A stretch of DNA of 64,000 nt from Pyrus communis (Eukaryota; Streptophyta; Magnoliopsida; Rosales; Rosaceae), in NCBI RefSeq assembly GCF_963583255.1, contig NC_084816.1:19396053-19460052 (forward strand), in the 5' to 3' direction. The position numbers and the translations under genes were made by a program. The notes under the pieces were generated by a model, which saw only the letters and a list, made by a program, of their open reading frames with translations, was not told where the DNA came from and made no database searches. Positions 46,859 through 57,800 of the stretch are shown piece after piece (positions within the stretch are counted from its first letter, which is position 1; each line of letters starts with the position of its first letter).

Positions 46859-47494
46859 TGTCGCATCCCGGCCCGGGGCGGATCACTTCCCGGGCCCGCT
46901 CCACCACCGTAGCACGATATTGTCCGCTTTGGGCTTACCATTCCTTCACAGTTTTGTTTTTGGGAACTCACGAGCAACTTCCCAGTGGGTCACCCATCAT
47001 GGGATTGCTCTATCCCTCTTTTCGCTTAACTTCGGAGTTCCTACGGAATCCAAAGCCAGTGAGCTCCCAAAAAGCCTCGTGCTAGGTAGGGATGGGAATA
47101 TACATTTAAGGATCACTCCCCTGGGCAATGTGGGATGTCACAATCCACCCCCCTTAGGGGCCCGACGTCCCCGTCGGCACACCACGGCCAGGGTTAGGCT
47201 CTGATGCCAATTGTCACATCCCGGTCCGGGCGGATCACTTCCCGGGCCCGCTCCACCACCGTAGCACGATATTGTCCGCTTTGGGCTTACCATTCCCTCA
47301 CAGTTTTGTTTTTAGGAACTCACGAGCAACTTCCCAGTGGGTCACCCATCATGGGATTGCTCTAGCCCCCTTCTCACTTAACTTCAGAGTTCCTACGGAA
47401 CCCGAAGCCAGTGAGCTCCCAAAATGCCTCGTGCTAGGTAGGGATGGGAATATACATTTAAGGATCACTCCCCTGGGCGATGTGGGATGTCACA
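46859..47494 (-). mobile_element. Cassandra-type TRIM retrotransposon with 5S-like LTRs, 636 bp
   Basis: Two LTRs lie at 46859-47142 (284 bp) and 47212-47494 (283 bp). Both begin TGTC and end in CACA on the plus strand, with about 95% identity by eye. The internal domain is only 69 bp. Read on the minus strand it begins with TGGCATCAGAGCC, a primer-binding site fitting initiator tRNA-Met (consensus TGGTATCAGAGCC), and ends with a purine tract AAGGGGGGTGGA. The flanking 5-mers GAGGA and GAGAA differ at one base and fit a target duplication. There is no coding capacity, as in all TRIMs. LTRs carrying 5S rRNA-like sequence are the defining trait of Cassandra. The element sits inside a larger repeat-rich block. 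Confidence 0.92.
46969..47045 (-). repeat. 5S rRNA-like segment in Cassandra LTR 1
   Basis: On the minus strand the LTR contains GGAACTCCGAAGTTAAGCG followed by GATGGGTGACCCACTGGGAA. These match the internal promoter part of plant 5S rRNA (A box to C box). The equivalent in LTR 2 is about 47320-47396, slightly more diverged (CTCTGAAGTTAAGTG). It is not a functional 5S gene, because the 5' and 3' thirds of 5S are missing. Confidence 0.88.
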
Positions 47495-47537
47495 GAGAAG
47501 ATCTAGTCTCAATCCAATCTAACGGCCACATATATTT

Positions 47538-47577
<40 letters not shown>

Positions 47578-47831
47578 CATATTATAAATTATATTCGGTT
47601 CGGTTCAGTATTATCAAATATACTGCGCTGTGGTCCGGATCCCTGTATTGAAGTTTCAGGAATTGTTCGGTTTCAGCTACCGAATAATTTTGGGATTTTC
47701 GGGTTCCCTTTTTTTCTAGTCGGGTTCATTTTTTTCAGGGTACTTTTTTTGCCATAGTCACAATATTGTCAAACTTTACAGTCCAAAATTACAAAATAAT
47801 AGTATTAATGTTAACAATACAAAATGACATG
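47495..47831. repeat. TA microsatellite and GGTTCGGTT-rich DNA after the Cassandra element
   Basis: A (TA)n tract at 47540-47572 is followed by CGGTTCGGTTCAG-type phrases. Similar phrases (CGGTTTGGTAACTGAACTGAA) occur at 45962-46030, so the Cassandra element and the SINE appear to lie within one older element spanning roughly 45955-47750. The ends of the older element were not resolved. Confidence 0.4.
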
Positions 47832-48013
47832 TCACTTAGTACTACTGTCTAATGGTGTTCCTCTTCACTTGTAAATGAGAGGTATTAATTAAATTCGATT
47901 ATCGCCAAAGGCGGAGTTGAACTATATTATTATGGCAAAACTTATTGTAAGGCTTAGCCCACTTCCCCACATCCTTAATGTAAATACTATTGTTTATTCA
48001 AAAAAAAAAAAAT
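47832..48013 (+). mobile_element. tRNA-derived SINE copy (diverged subfamily)
   Basis: Starts AGTACTACTGTCTAATGGTG, continues CACTTGTAAATGAGAGGTAT, then CGCCAAAGGCGGAGTTGAAC and CTTAATGTAAATACTATTG before an A-tail. It shares the diverged body type with the copy at 53690. Confidence 0.75.
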
Positions 48014-48782
48014 ATACAAAATAACATTATTATAATGATGGTAACAAGGTCAGTTTTTAGGCAGTAGATGTATATCTACCAGTACCATTTTTCTTTGAAA
48101 AATGCTTGCAAGTTGCAGCCTTCTCACTTAGCCTCATTTCAACTTTCTCAGTTCTTCTCATGCAACTGTATTACACTAGCACTCGAAACTAAAATTTTAA
48201 TTATATTAAAATTACACCATTTTCCCTCCTTTGTTAGTATAATTAAAATTTTAGTTTGTTAATTAATTTTAGTTTTGCATAAATAAAACACATGTAACAT
48301 GACTAGAAGTGAAAATTTTGAAATGAGAAGGTTCTGACATTTTTTCTTTTTCTTTTAAGCGATAGTGCAAAGTAGTCCTTTATTTTGTTGTTAGTTTCCA
48401 ACTTTGTAGATATTATTTTATAACAATAAAAAATATATATATATATATTAGGACTCATTCCCTATAATACATTTTCATTTCTCACTTGTATCTGTAATCA
48501 ATCGACTCTCTATTTTTCTCCGTTCCTTCATAAAAAGAAAAAAGAAGAAGCAAAGTTGCTACCAAACGGATGGCTTATAATAAGCTAAGTCTTAGAAGGT
48601 TCAAAGGTTATCTCACTTTTTTTTTTATCACAGTATAGAGCTCATTAGGACGATTGTAAATAAAAAGTCCTTATTTCAGCCCCAATAGGGCTATTTCATT
48701 TTACAAAATGCCTAAATGTTCTGGGGATTATGCTTGAAACATTACGGACATCCATCTTGTTAGCCAACAATTTCATTATGGT

Positions 48783-48957
48783 GATAAGACTATAGTCTAG
48801 TGGTATTCCTCTTCACTTGTAAGTGAGAGGTCTTAGGTTCGAATCTCGTGGATGACGGATTTGATACCAAATTAGGTTGCCCATTGTGTGGCCTAGCCGA
48901 ACTCTCTCTCCCCTTAGTGTAAAATATATCGTTGTACTATATAAAAAAAAAAAAGCA
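48783..48957 (+). mobile_element. tRNA-derived SINE copy with intact Pol III boxes
   Basis: Best-preserved head. TAGTCTAGTGG at 48793-48803 fits the A-box consensus, and GGTTCGAATCT at 48836-48846 fits the B-box. The body GATACCAAATTAGGTTGCCC and an A-tail follow. Confidence 0.88.
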
Positions 48958-49243
48958 GTAAGGCAGAAGCCCATACTCGTTATCACTTATTATTTTTTAG
49001 TAGACCGATAACATTAGTGAGTTAAATAATTATTTAGTTGTTAGGGGAAGAAAAATTGTGGGAATTGATCTCACATCCAGGTGCATAGACATACTTTTTG
49101 TCAATGTGGTAAAACGCCATTTCCAACCCACCATTATTTTAACCACTAGTAAAAAAAACTCTTTGCGCGATGAAATCTAAAATTTCGTCGTGCAATGTGT
49201 TTAAAAAAATAAAAATTATTTTTTAAAAACTTTGCGCGATGAG

Positions 49244-51422
49244 TGTGACATCCCGTCCCGAAAATATCGAACGTGCGTGTGAAATGACCATTTTTCCCCT
49301 AGTTTGTTTTCGTTGTATTGATTGGTTGTTTGTGTGGTGTTGGCATGTGTTGGGCCACACACACACACACACTGTCACTATCCCTCTCCCTCTGTCTTTT
49401 CCCTGTCTCTCTCTCTCTCCCGAGTTCCCTTTCTCCCATTTCCATTGTAACCGTACGGACAAACCCAAATCCCCTCAAATCATCACAGATCGAAGGAACC
49501 AATTACATTTTTGAACTCGTGAAGCTCGTGCGAGTGCAACCATACCATTTTCAGGTGAGAATCCTAACGTTTTCACGTCGATTCGAAGTGGTCCGATTTG
49601 AGTACTATTCATGCAAGATTAATCTAGCATGTTTTTGGGATTTTGAAGCTTGTAGATGACTTAGTGAGGTTCCAAGGAGTCTCGGAGTACTTCGTTTGAA
49701 GAAGTTGGACGTCGGAATCGCCTGGTTCGAAGTTGGCCGGTTTTTGGTTTGTGTGGACAGGTATGATCGCATGATTTTTAGCCCTTGAAACTTGTATATT
49801 GTTGTTCTCCTAGTTCTAGGCTTTAATTTGGTGCAAAAATCACGAAAAACGGTTGAAAAACGAGTGAGAAAACACGGTTGGAAGTTTTTCCAGTTTTCCG
49901 ACTCCGGAGCCTCGCCGGAGGTTCGCCGGAGAAGGTGACGGAATATTCCGTGAAGTCTGACGAAATATTCCTGACGCCGTTAACGGAATCTGTCAAAACT
50001 GACGGAATATTCCTAACGGCGTCAATTGACGCCGTCAGCGTGCCAGGCACGTGCCTGCGCGTGGCCGGCGCGTGGGGGCGCGTGCGGCGGAGAAATTTTT
50101 TTTTAAAATTATGGGTGTGATCCTGAGGTTGTGTAAAGCACGTTGGTATATTCAATTGTTCATTTTGAGCAATGTATGAGAAGTTATTACGAAAAGTTGG
50201 TTATGTGTTTTAAAGTTGACGTTTCTGTAGTTGTTTCGCATATAGGTGATACGTATCCCGAGGACGAGCGTGGTCACTCGAGGCAGGGGGGCTACGACCC
50301 TTCCACTTACCAGTGAGTGGGCTTTTGGTTTTCCGTATATACCTATATACATTTATATTCCCAGAAATTGTTTAAAAAAGGTTATTTGTTTTATGCCATG
50401 CACCTTATTATTATCGTTTATGCATCATCACATGCATTATTAGTTGCATATATATATATACATATGCATATTGGGTGCTGTGGACGCACAGGTAAGTGTC
50501 AGGTAAATGTTATTCATATTTACATTCAGTAGCGATTCGAGATGCTTAGAGAGCTCATAACCTGCACCCCCGGTGTTAGTGCTCCCGCCCAGAGTAGGGC
50601 ACAGTCCTTCACGTGATGTTTACCTCCCGCACCACACGCTCAGCTTGGATCCAAGTTAGGTGCACAGTCCTGTCGTACAGACCACTTTAGGTGGTTCCGA
50701 CTCGTAGGTGACCCGCGATTATTCGCACAGCCTTCACGTGATCGTAGCACTAGAGCGTATATATGTATTACACCCAGGCCTGTCGTACAGACCACTTTAG
50801 GTGGTTCCGACTCGTGGGCAGGTTCAGTATTTGAGTTTGAGATTTGAGCTCTACATGCAGCCGTACAGGTCACGTTAGGTGACTCCGGCTGCCAGATTAT
50901 ATGTTATTGATATGGTTTATACCTGAGCACTTGCATTTCCATTATGAGATTTCTGACATGGCATATTCTTGAGCATGATTGGCATATTTATACATACGTA
51001 CATATGTTTATTTTCTGGGAAGTATACAGGTTTTACGGCGAGGGATTAGAAAGTATTTCTATAAATGGTTTTCGAAAGATTTGTTTTTGCCCACTCACGC
51101 TTTTGTTTTGCGCCCCTCCAGGTTCTAGTTGAGTAGCAGTTTCGGTGGTTTCCCAGAGGGCGTCCCGGCATTTTTGACAGACACTCACCATTGTAGGGTC
51201 ACCTTCGGGTGTACTATTATCGCATCTTTTCTTTTGGACTGCTGTAGGCTTGCTCTGAACTTAGCATTTCACTTACGCTAGCACTTGTATTAGTACCTTG
51301 TATGCTAGTTTTTAATTATCCGTACTTTTTATATTACTATTTTATTAGCTTCCGCACGTGCACTTGGTTACGTCACCTCCGTGTGATGGCCAGCACGCCC
51401 TGATCTCGGTCGGGGTGTGTCA
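49244..51422 (+). mobile_element. Solo LTR, 2179 bp, nested in the CACTA element
   Basis: Begins TGTGACATCCCGTCCCG and ends CGGTCGGGGTGTGTCA, flanked by an exact 5-bp duplication ATGAG (49239-49243 and 51423-51427). There is no internal domain, primer-binding site or second LTR, so it is a product of LTR-LTR recombination. The size suggests a Gypsy-type or large non-autonomous family; lineage not determined. The interior includes a GACGGAATATTCC-rich segment (49935-50030) and hairpin repeats (50669-50892). Confidence 0.85.
50669..50892 (+). repeat. Three hairpin-forming direct repeats in the solo LTR
   Basis: A unit of about 37 bp containing GTACAGACCACTTTAGGTGG occurs at 50669-50705 and 50779-50815. 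A diverged copy (GTACAGGTCACGTTAGGTGA) is at about 50857-50892. Each has an inverted core such as ACCACTTTAGGTGGT. Confidence 0.75.
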
Positions 51423-53137
51423 ATGAGATCCAAATATTTCGTCGCCTAAACCCAATTTATTTCCTTTTTATTTAATTTAATATTTTAATTTGTAAAATAA
51501 ATTATTTTTATAGTTTTTATTATTTTTAAAAACTTTGCGCGACGAATATTAATATTTCGTCACCTAAATCCTATTTAATTTATTTTTATATTTTTTATTG
51601 TTAACCTAAATTATTTTCTTTGCTCAACGAATCAACATTTTGTTGCCTAAACCCTATTTATTTTATTTTATTTATATTTTAAATTGTAAAATTAAAATAT
51701 TTTCTTTTTTATTATTTTTAAAGAACTTTGCGCGATGAATATTAATATTTCGTCTCATAAACCCTGTTTATTTTATTTTTTATTTAATTTTATATTTTAA
51801 ATTGTCAAATAAATTTTATAGAAGATGAACAAATATTTCGTCGCGCAAAATCGTTAAATTTGGACGGATGCTGAAAAGGGGACACGAGAAATTTAATTTT
51901 TAAAATTTTGCACGACCAATCTTTCGTTGCGCAAAGTTTTGTGCGACGAACAAATGTTTCATCTTGCAAAACCTTAAAATTTTGGGTGGGCGCCAAAAAT
52001 GTGGCGCGGAAATATTTTTTTTATAATTTTGCGCAACCAATCTTTCGTCACCCAAAATCGTATCCTTCGTCGCGCAAAGTGATACGGTTTTTAAAACCAA
52101 AATAACTCCTCCACAATTTTCTTAACATATTTCTCTAGTTCTCTTACCTCTCCTCTCTTTCCCTCTCCCCAAATCTGATCCCGTCTCTCACACTCAATCT
52201 CTCCTCTCTCTCTATATCTCTCACTATCTTTTTTCACTCTCTCACACCCTCTCCTCTCTCCCTGTCTCGCACTCACTCTCAATCTTGCCAAAATGTATTA
52301 TCTCTCTAAATTTTAATTTATTTTTTAATATGTGTTTTTGGAGTTAATTTTGGCTTTGGGGTCGAGTATAGGGTGAGGGGTGGAGTTTGGGGTATGCCGA
52401 TTTTAGGGGAGGTTATGCCCATTTTTTGGTATTATTTTATGTTGTTTTTGTTTTTTGTTTTTTTTGTTTTTTTGTAGGGAATCGTTGGGACTTTGACAGT
52501 GAAAGTTGAGGAGTTGAGGATTATGATGCTATCGACCATATCCCCCGCCACCACCACCACCACAATAGACTTGTATTAGGATTTTATTACTGTAATTTGT
52601 TAATTTATATTTACATTTTTAATAAAATGTATATTTTGGATAATTTGATCATTATTTTTCATATGTAATTTTATTTTGAATATTTCAATTTAAATTAAAG
52701 TAATTAAAAAAATAAAGCCATACAATTAAATTAAATTAAATTCAAAAAGTAAAAATTCAAAAAATCTTGCGCTACCAAATATTTCGTCACCCAAACAATT
52801 ACTATAATTAAATTAAATAATAGAAATAATAAAACAAAGGGTCAATTTAATTAAATTAAAAATTAAAAACTAAAAAATTATGTTGGGCAAAATCTTGCAC
52901 TACCAAATATTTCGTCGTGAAAAATATTAAATTAATTTAATTAAATAAAAAAATAAAAAATAAAAAACTTTGTGCGACGAAGATTAATTTTTATCGTGCA
53001 AACCCTATCTTCATGAGCTTTGTGTGATGAACCATGTGCGACAAAAATTTCATCGTGCAAGGTTTTGAGTGACGAAATCTTACTTTGCGCAACAAATCTT
53101 ATTTCATCGCACAAAGTGTTTTTTTGTAGTAGTGAAC

Positions 53138-53689
53138 GTAATGGGAAATAAGCCGTTCTTTTGAGTTTATACAACATTATGGTTAACAAGGTTTGAGATC
53201 CAAATCAAAGAACGACTTGTAGTTAAATAATTAGACAAACGCTAGCCGCAAGAGGGAACAAAGCCAAAGAATTCATCCTAGCTATTTAGCAAATAGCCTT
53301 TTTTTATAGAAACCAATTTATAAATTATTCATGCAAAAAATTAACTAATTGAAAATTTATCCTATTTAGAAAATAGACAGAATATAATATTTTTAGGTTA
53401 AAGCACTATATTCTGAATCTCTGATAATTAAATGGCCAATTAATTTCCAATTATGGTGAGTTTCCTCGGAGAATTTGGTTTTTGACGTACGTTAGTTGAG
53501 CAGACTTTACCCTTTTGTCTTGCTCTATAATTGGAAGGTTGTGGATCCCCTTGAGAGGCCAACCAAGCATATATGACACATGTACTGATCAGACCAAAAC
53601 AAAAACCCTAAACACGTATAATTCAGCCTAGTATGCAGTTCCACACAATCAAAGTATATGTCTCCTAATTGTCACAGGATTAATTCATC
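53138..53689. other. Intergenic DNA, no gene seen
   Basis: AT-rich; nothing supportable beyond chance frames. Confidence 0.5.
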
Positions 53690-53829
53690 TACTTTTGTAA
53701 GTGAAAGATCTTAGATTCGATTCTCACTAAAGGCGAATTTGACCACAATATTGCTAGCTCATTGTGAAACTAAACCCATCCCCTCACCCTTAATGTAAAT
53801 AATATCGTTTGTTGAAGAAAAAAAAATAC
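53690..53829 (+). mobile_element. tRNA-derived SINE copy (diverged, 5'-truncated)
   Basis: Contains TTTGTAAGTGAAAGATCTTA, GATTCGATTCTC, a GGCGAATTTGACCACAATAT body, TTAATGTAAATAATATCG and an A-tail. The start of the head is missing or too diverged to place. Confidence 0.7.
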
Positions 53830-53920
53830 AAGTGAAATTATAAAAAAGCATTAAAAGACAAAATAAAAGAATGAAGAAAAGCAAATTTAATTAAAAGGAG
53901 TACCATGATCAAGGTCGATT

Positions 53921-54085
53921 AGGTGATATTCCTCTTCTTGGAAGTGAGAGGTCTTAGGTTCGAATCTCGTGGATGGCGAATTCAATACCAAATTAGGTTG
54001 CTCATTGTGTGGCTTAGCCGAACTCCCTCTCCCCTTAGTGTAAAAATATTGATGTACTAAAAAAAAAAAAAAAGAAAAAAAAAAG
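53921..54085 (+). mobile_element. tRNA-derived SINE copy
   Basis: Contains TTAGGTGATATTCCTCTTC, GAGAGGTCTTAGGTTCGAAT, ACCAAATTAGGTTGCTCATT, GTGTAAAAATATTGATGTAC and a long A-rich tail. The 295-bp solo LTR was inserted directly after its tail. Confidence 0.83.
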
Positions 54086-54091
54086 AGACAT

Positions 54092-54386
54092 TGTTGCAGT
54101 CCTATTAGATTAGGAATGTGATTTTATAAATCCTAACATATCTAGGATATGTTTATGGGATTCTACCATATCTCTTAGACTAGATATTATCCTATTAGAG
54201 TTGTAATCTTATTAGGGTAAGGAATTAACCTTCCCTACTACCATAAATGAAGGCACAATGGAGTGGAATAGAACACACCTCACAATTACACATCTCTCTA
54301 TCCTCTCTTTACTGTGCTGCACCCCCTCTCTTTATGGCCTCCATAATTGTTCAATAAATTATGTTAAGTAAATTATTCCTACAACA
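54092..54386 (+). mobile_element. Solo LTR, 295 bp, upstream of the bHLH gene
   Basis: Begins TGTTGCAGTCC and ends CTACAACA, with TG/CA termini and TGTTG/CAACA inverted ends. The flanks carry an exact 5-bp duplication GACAT (54087-54091 and 54387-54391). The size and TGTTG..CAACA ends are common in Copia elements, which is an inference. It ends 495 bp before the bHLH start codon. Confidence 0.85.
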
Positions 54387-54685
54387 GACATGATATTTAT
54401 CACAATTTAAATTCTAGAAATGAGTATAAGATAAATAAATCAATAAATAAGGCATGATATTTATCACAATTTAATAAAAAGATAATAAAAAAAACTAATG
54501 TTGATAATTACTGAATGGACCTAATTCAAGAAAGTGAACTAAACCCAATGACTCACCAAATTGGAGAGTTTACCCTAATTAGAAATGGTCCTTTCATTTG
54601 TCTAATCATCACCCCCCTTCCTGAAATGTCAACTACATTCCGGTTGCTTCTTTCATTGCTTCACACCCAAACGGTTGAACTTCAC

Positions 54686-54706
54686 TTAATATAAATATAT
54701 ATAAAC
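54686..54706 (+). promoter_or_regulatory. Probable TATA region of the bHLH gene
   Basis: TAATATAAATATATATAAAC lies about 180 bases before the ATG. Transcription would then begin near 54730. An ATG at 54714 opens a 10-codon frame ending at 54746, but it probably lies at or before the start site. Confidence 0.5.
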
Positions 54707-54880
54707 TTCTGAGATGCAGCGAACCGCTTTCATCATCATTTTATGAAACCACAGCTTTGTAGATTCCACACAAACAAGTAGCGTCCAAGAGGTTGAAGAC
54801 AACAAGAACAAAAGTAAAGAATACCACTCCAGCAACCGTTGGTCATCAACCAGTATAATTATTTTGATTTGCAGTTAGCC

Positions 54881-57800
54881 ATGGCAGATGAATTTCAGAC
54901 ACCTGGGAACTGGTGGGACTCATCTTCAAGAACCAGGTTCGAGACGGGGGCATCGCCCCCATCTTCGAGCCTAAATAGCTTGGGAAGCTTTGGATGGCAA
55001 CCTGACATGGTTGACATCAAGGCTAGGTCTTCTATGGATTCCGGGTCGGTCTCAGGTACTTCTTCTATGGTCTTCCATGATACTCACAAGCTGCAAGAAG
55101 GGTCCGACTCTGCGAGCGGCGGCGACCCCAACTTGCATATGATGGGTTCAGGGCTTTCCTCTCAGGCCACAGATTGGAACCAAGCCTTATTGTAAGTCCA
55201 AAAATAACAGTTCATAAAATTACTATTATTTTATTTTATTTTTTGGATGAACAAATATATACAACTTGATCATGGTGCTCAATATATAGAAACCTAAAAG
55301 GGATTTTGTCTTTCACTTCATTCATTTGTATAACTTGATATGTGTACAGTCGCGGTGAGAAGGCGGAGACTAGTTTTCGATCAATACTACAAGAAAACAT
55401 GAACTCCAGTACTGCTAACTTTCAGCAAGAAAGTGACCAACAGCTCCAATGGAGGGAAAAGTTGTTTGCTGGTGGTTGTGGGGACTCTTCTAACGAGTTT
55501 AAGCAAATGAACCGGGGATTTTCTTTAGACCAAACACAGTTTAGCCCTCAGTACAGCTCTGGGGAAAGCACGGTGACATGTCAAGGATTGCCTTCTAGTT
55601 TTCAAATGGATTCAGCATCAGCAGCTCTGTACGGAAGCCCGTCTACAATATTGCAAGGAATACTGGGACCTCATCATGATAATCATCCTCAGCAACCTAA
55701 TTCAGCAACCATCAATTTTCCTTATCAAGGAAATTATGGAATTAATAATTCTAGTGAGTTATTGCCTTCTTGGTCTAAAATCCCCCAGTTTCTGAGAACA
55801 TCACCTCCCAAACAACCTCCTCATAGCCATTTACAATTTTCTAATAATGCTCCCTTTTGGAATGCACCTCATGAGGCCGCCATGAAAGACGTCCGGCCAA
55901 GCTTTTTCCCCTCATTGCAGCCACAATTTCCCGCGGCACGATTTGATGAAAAACCAAAGGTATGCAATTGTTGTTAAAGACAATCAGTGGAATCAAAAAC
56001 TTGTTAAGGAATGAACCGACATTATACATTGCGACAGTATATGTCAAGCAACAGTTCGAGAATTGCGTTTCATAATCATCATGATTAGGGTTTTGATTGT
56101 AATGATTGGAGTTTTAACATGTTAAATATTGGGCTGAGCAGAATATATCTGAAGTTCAGGAATCGGGTGCAGTGGGGAAGAAAAGTGGGAGTGAAGTAGT
56201 ATCCAAAAGGCCTCGGAATGAAACCTCATCGGCTTTGCCAGCTTTTAAGGTACACAAAATGAGCAATCAACCTTTTTTTTCATTTTTTTCATTTTGGTTT
56301 GACAAGAAGCTAGCGATGAATTGTGTTGAGCTTTTTCTTTTATCATAGACATAGATGAGAACTTGTAGCTTGGTTTTAGGTGAGGAAAGAGAAGATGGGG
56401 GACAGAATCACTGCCCTCCAACAATTGGTTTCACCTTTCGGAAAGGTAAGTAAATTTAGCTCCAAAACGCTATCTATCTTCTTTACTTTCACAAAGAGCT
56501 AGCTAGAGAGTGAGATATCATTCTCTTTCTGAATTTAAAAAGTGTGCGTTACTTTAATTTTATCTTTTCAAAGTATAAAATGAAAACTTTGATTGTGTAT
56601 GATGATTTTAAATAATCATGTTATTGTGTGTCAGACTGATACAGCCTCAGTACTCTCTGAAGCCATCGAATATATCAAGTTCCTCCATGAACAAGTTAAT
56701 GTAAGTCTTATAAAGCTATAGTGTATATGCACCTTAGGCATACATAGAACTTCGATAAACTAATGACTTCGATTAAATAATATTTTTGACCGGTCTCGAT
56801 TTGGGATAACGCGTTATTAATAATTCAGTTAATGCATTATAAAAATTTCATGTATGTTGCATTATAAAAATTTCATGTATGTCCCATATAATATATATAT
56901 TAATAATTTTCTGATACATAATGTTTATGATTCTACTACGAGGCCTTCCTAAAATATGACTGAATCATTGTTTGTTTCTTTTTGAAATTGATGTCACCTT
57001 AGATCTCATCTCTAACTTTTTTTGACATGATAAGAAGTTTAAGTGTGGTTTTCTCATACTGCAACAAAAAGTTATCAATGTCATCACCGCTTTGAGAGAT
57101 TTTTTTTTTTTGAAATGGCCTCCATTAGTAGAACTATCATCCATATTTAACTAGATTTTTTGTTTGGTTAAATGTTCATCAAATGGAACAATATAGTACA
57201 TGTCCTGAGTTCAATTCTTGCCGCTGGTGAATTTTCCCGACCCTTGGAAGGGTGGACGGCCGTGGCGAAGGGCCTAGCTGGTTCCCTTTTTTTGTTAAAA
57301 AAAAAAAACAATGTACACTCTATTTTTGAAGGAAAATAAGTAAAATTCATGAATTTAATTGGTTAAACAAATACATAGAATTGTTTGTTCGTAAAATGAG
57401 AAATGAAATACATGTACAATATTTAAGAAAATAAGAAATACTTTGATAAATTAATAAGTTATTAATTAATTGATAAATTAATAAACGAATAATTTATTGT
57501 TTATTTAATATTCTGTTTTTAGTAGATTTCTTTATCCAAAAGCTATTAGTTTATAGTGGTTTAGCTAAATAATAATGTATATATAATATGTTTTGATCTT
57601 ATAATATCAGGTTTTAAGCACTCCATACATGAAAAGTGGAACTGCCATACAACACCAGCAGCAGGTATATTGTATTCTCCTTCTTCTGCTACCTGAAAAA
57701 ATAATACCTATGTACTGATTCCAATAGGTGCAATCAGTTTCTTGGTACTACCAAATATTTTTATTTTAATCTCCTGTAGATTAATTTGTACCAGCAATTT

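Larger units (their letters stand above)
49144..53134. mobile_element. CACTA (En/Spm) non-autonomous transposon, split by a solo LTR
   Basis: The left end CACTAGTAAAAAAAACTCTT and reverse-complemented right end CACTACTACAAAAAAACACT fit the plant CACTACAAGAAA-type terminus. The 3-bp target-site duplication is AAC (49141-49143 and 53135-53137). Without the inserted LTR the element is about 1.8 kb. It holds more than a dozen subterminal motifs of the type TTTGCGCGACGAA, in both orientations and often paired head-to-head as small palindromes, plus a CT-rich stretch (52130-52300). No transposase frame was found. Confidence 0.85.

Noticed and set aside
46969..47045. Possible 5S rRNA gene
   Set aside because: Only the internal promoter half of 5S is similar; the rest is LTR sequence, so this is Cassandra-derived and not a functional rRNA gene.
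46856..47574. Two similar frames of 94-100 aa (MSALGLPF...)
   Set aside because: The repeat pair is the two Cassandra LTRs; TRIM elements encode no protein.
48783..48860. Possible tRNA gene (A and B boxes present)
   Set aside because: It is the tRNA-derived head of a SINE; no cloverleaf with acceptor stem can be drawn, and a SINE body with A-tail follows.
51805..52105. Overlapping frames with repeated FVRRTKLCATKDW-like words
   Set aside because: They are translations of the palindromic CACTA subterminal repeats, not genes.
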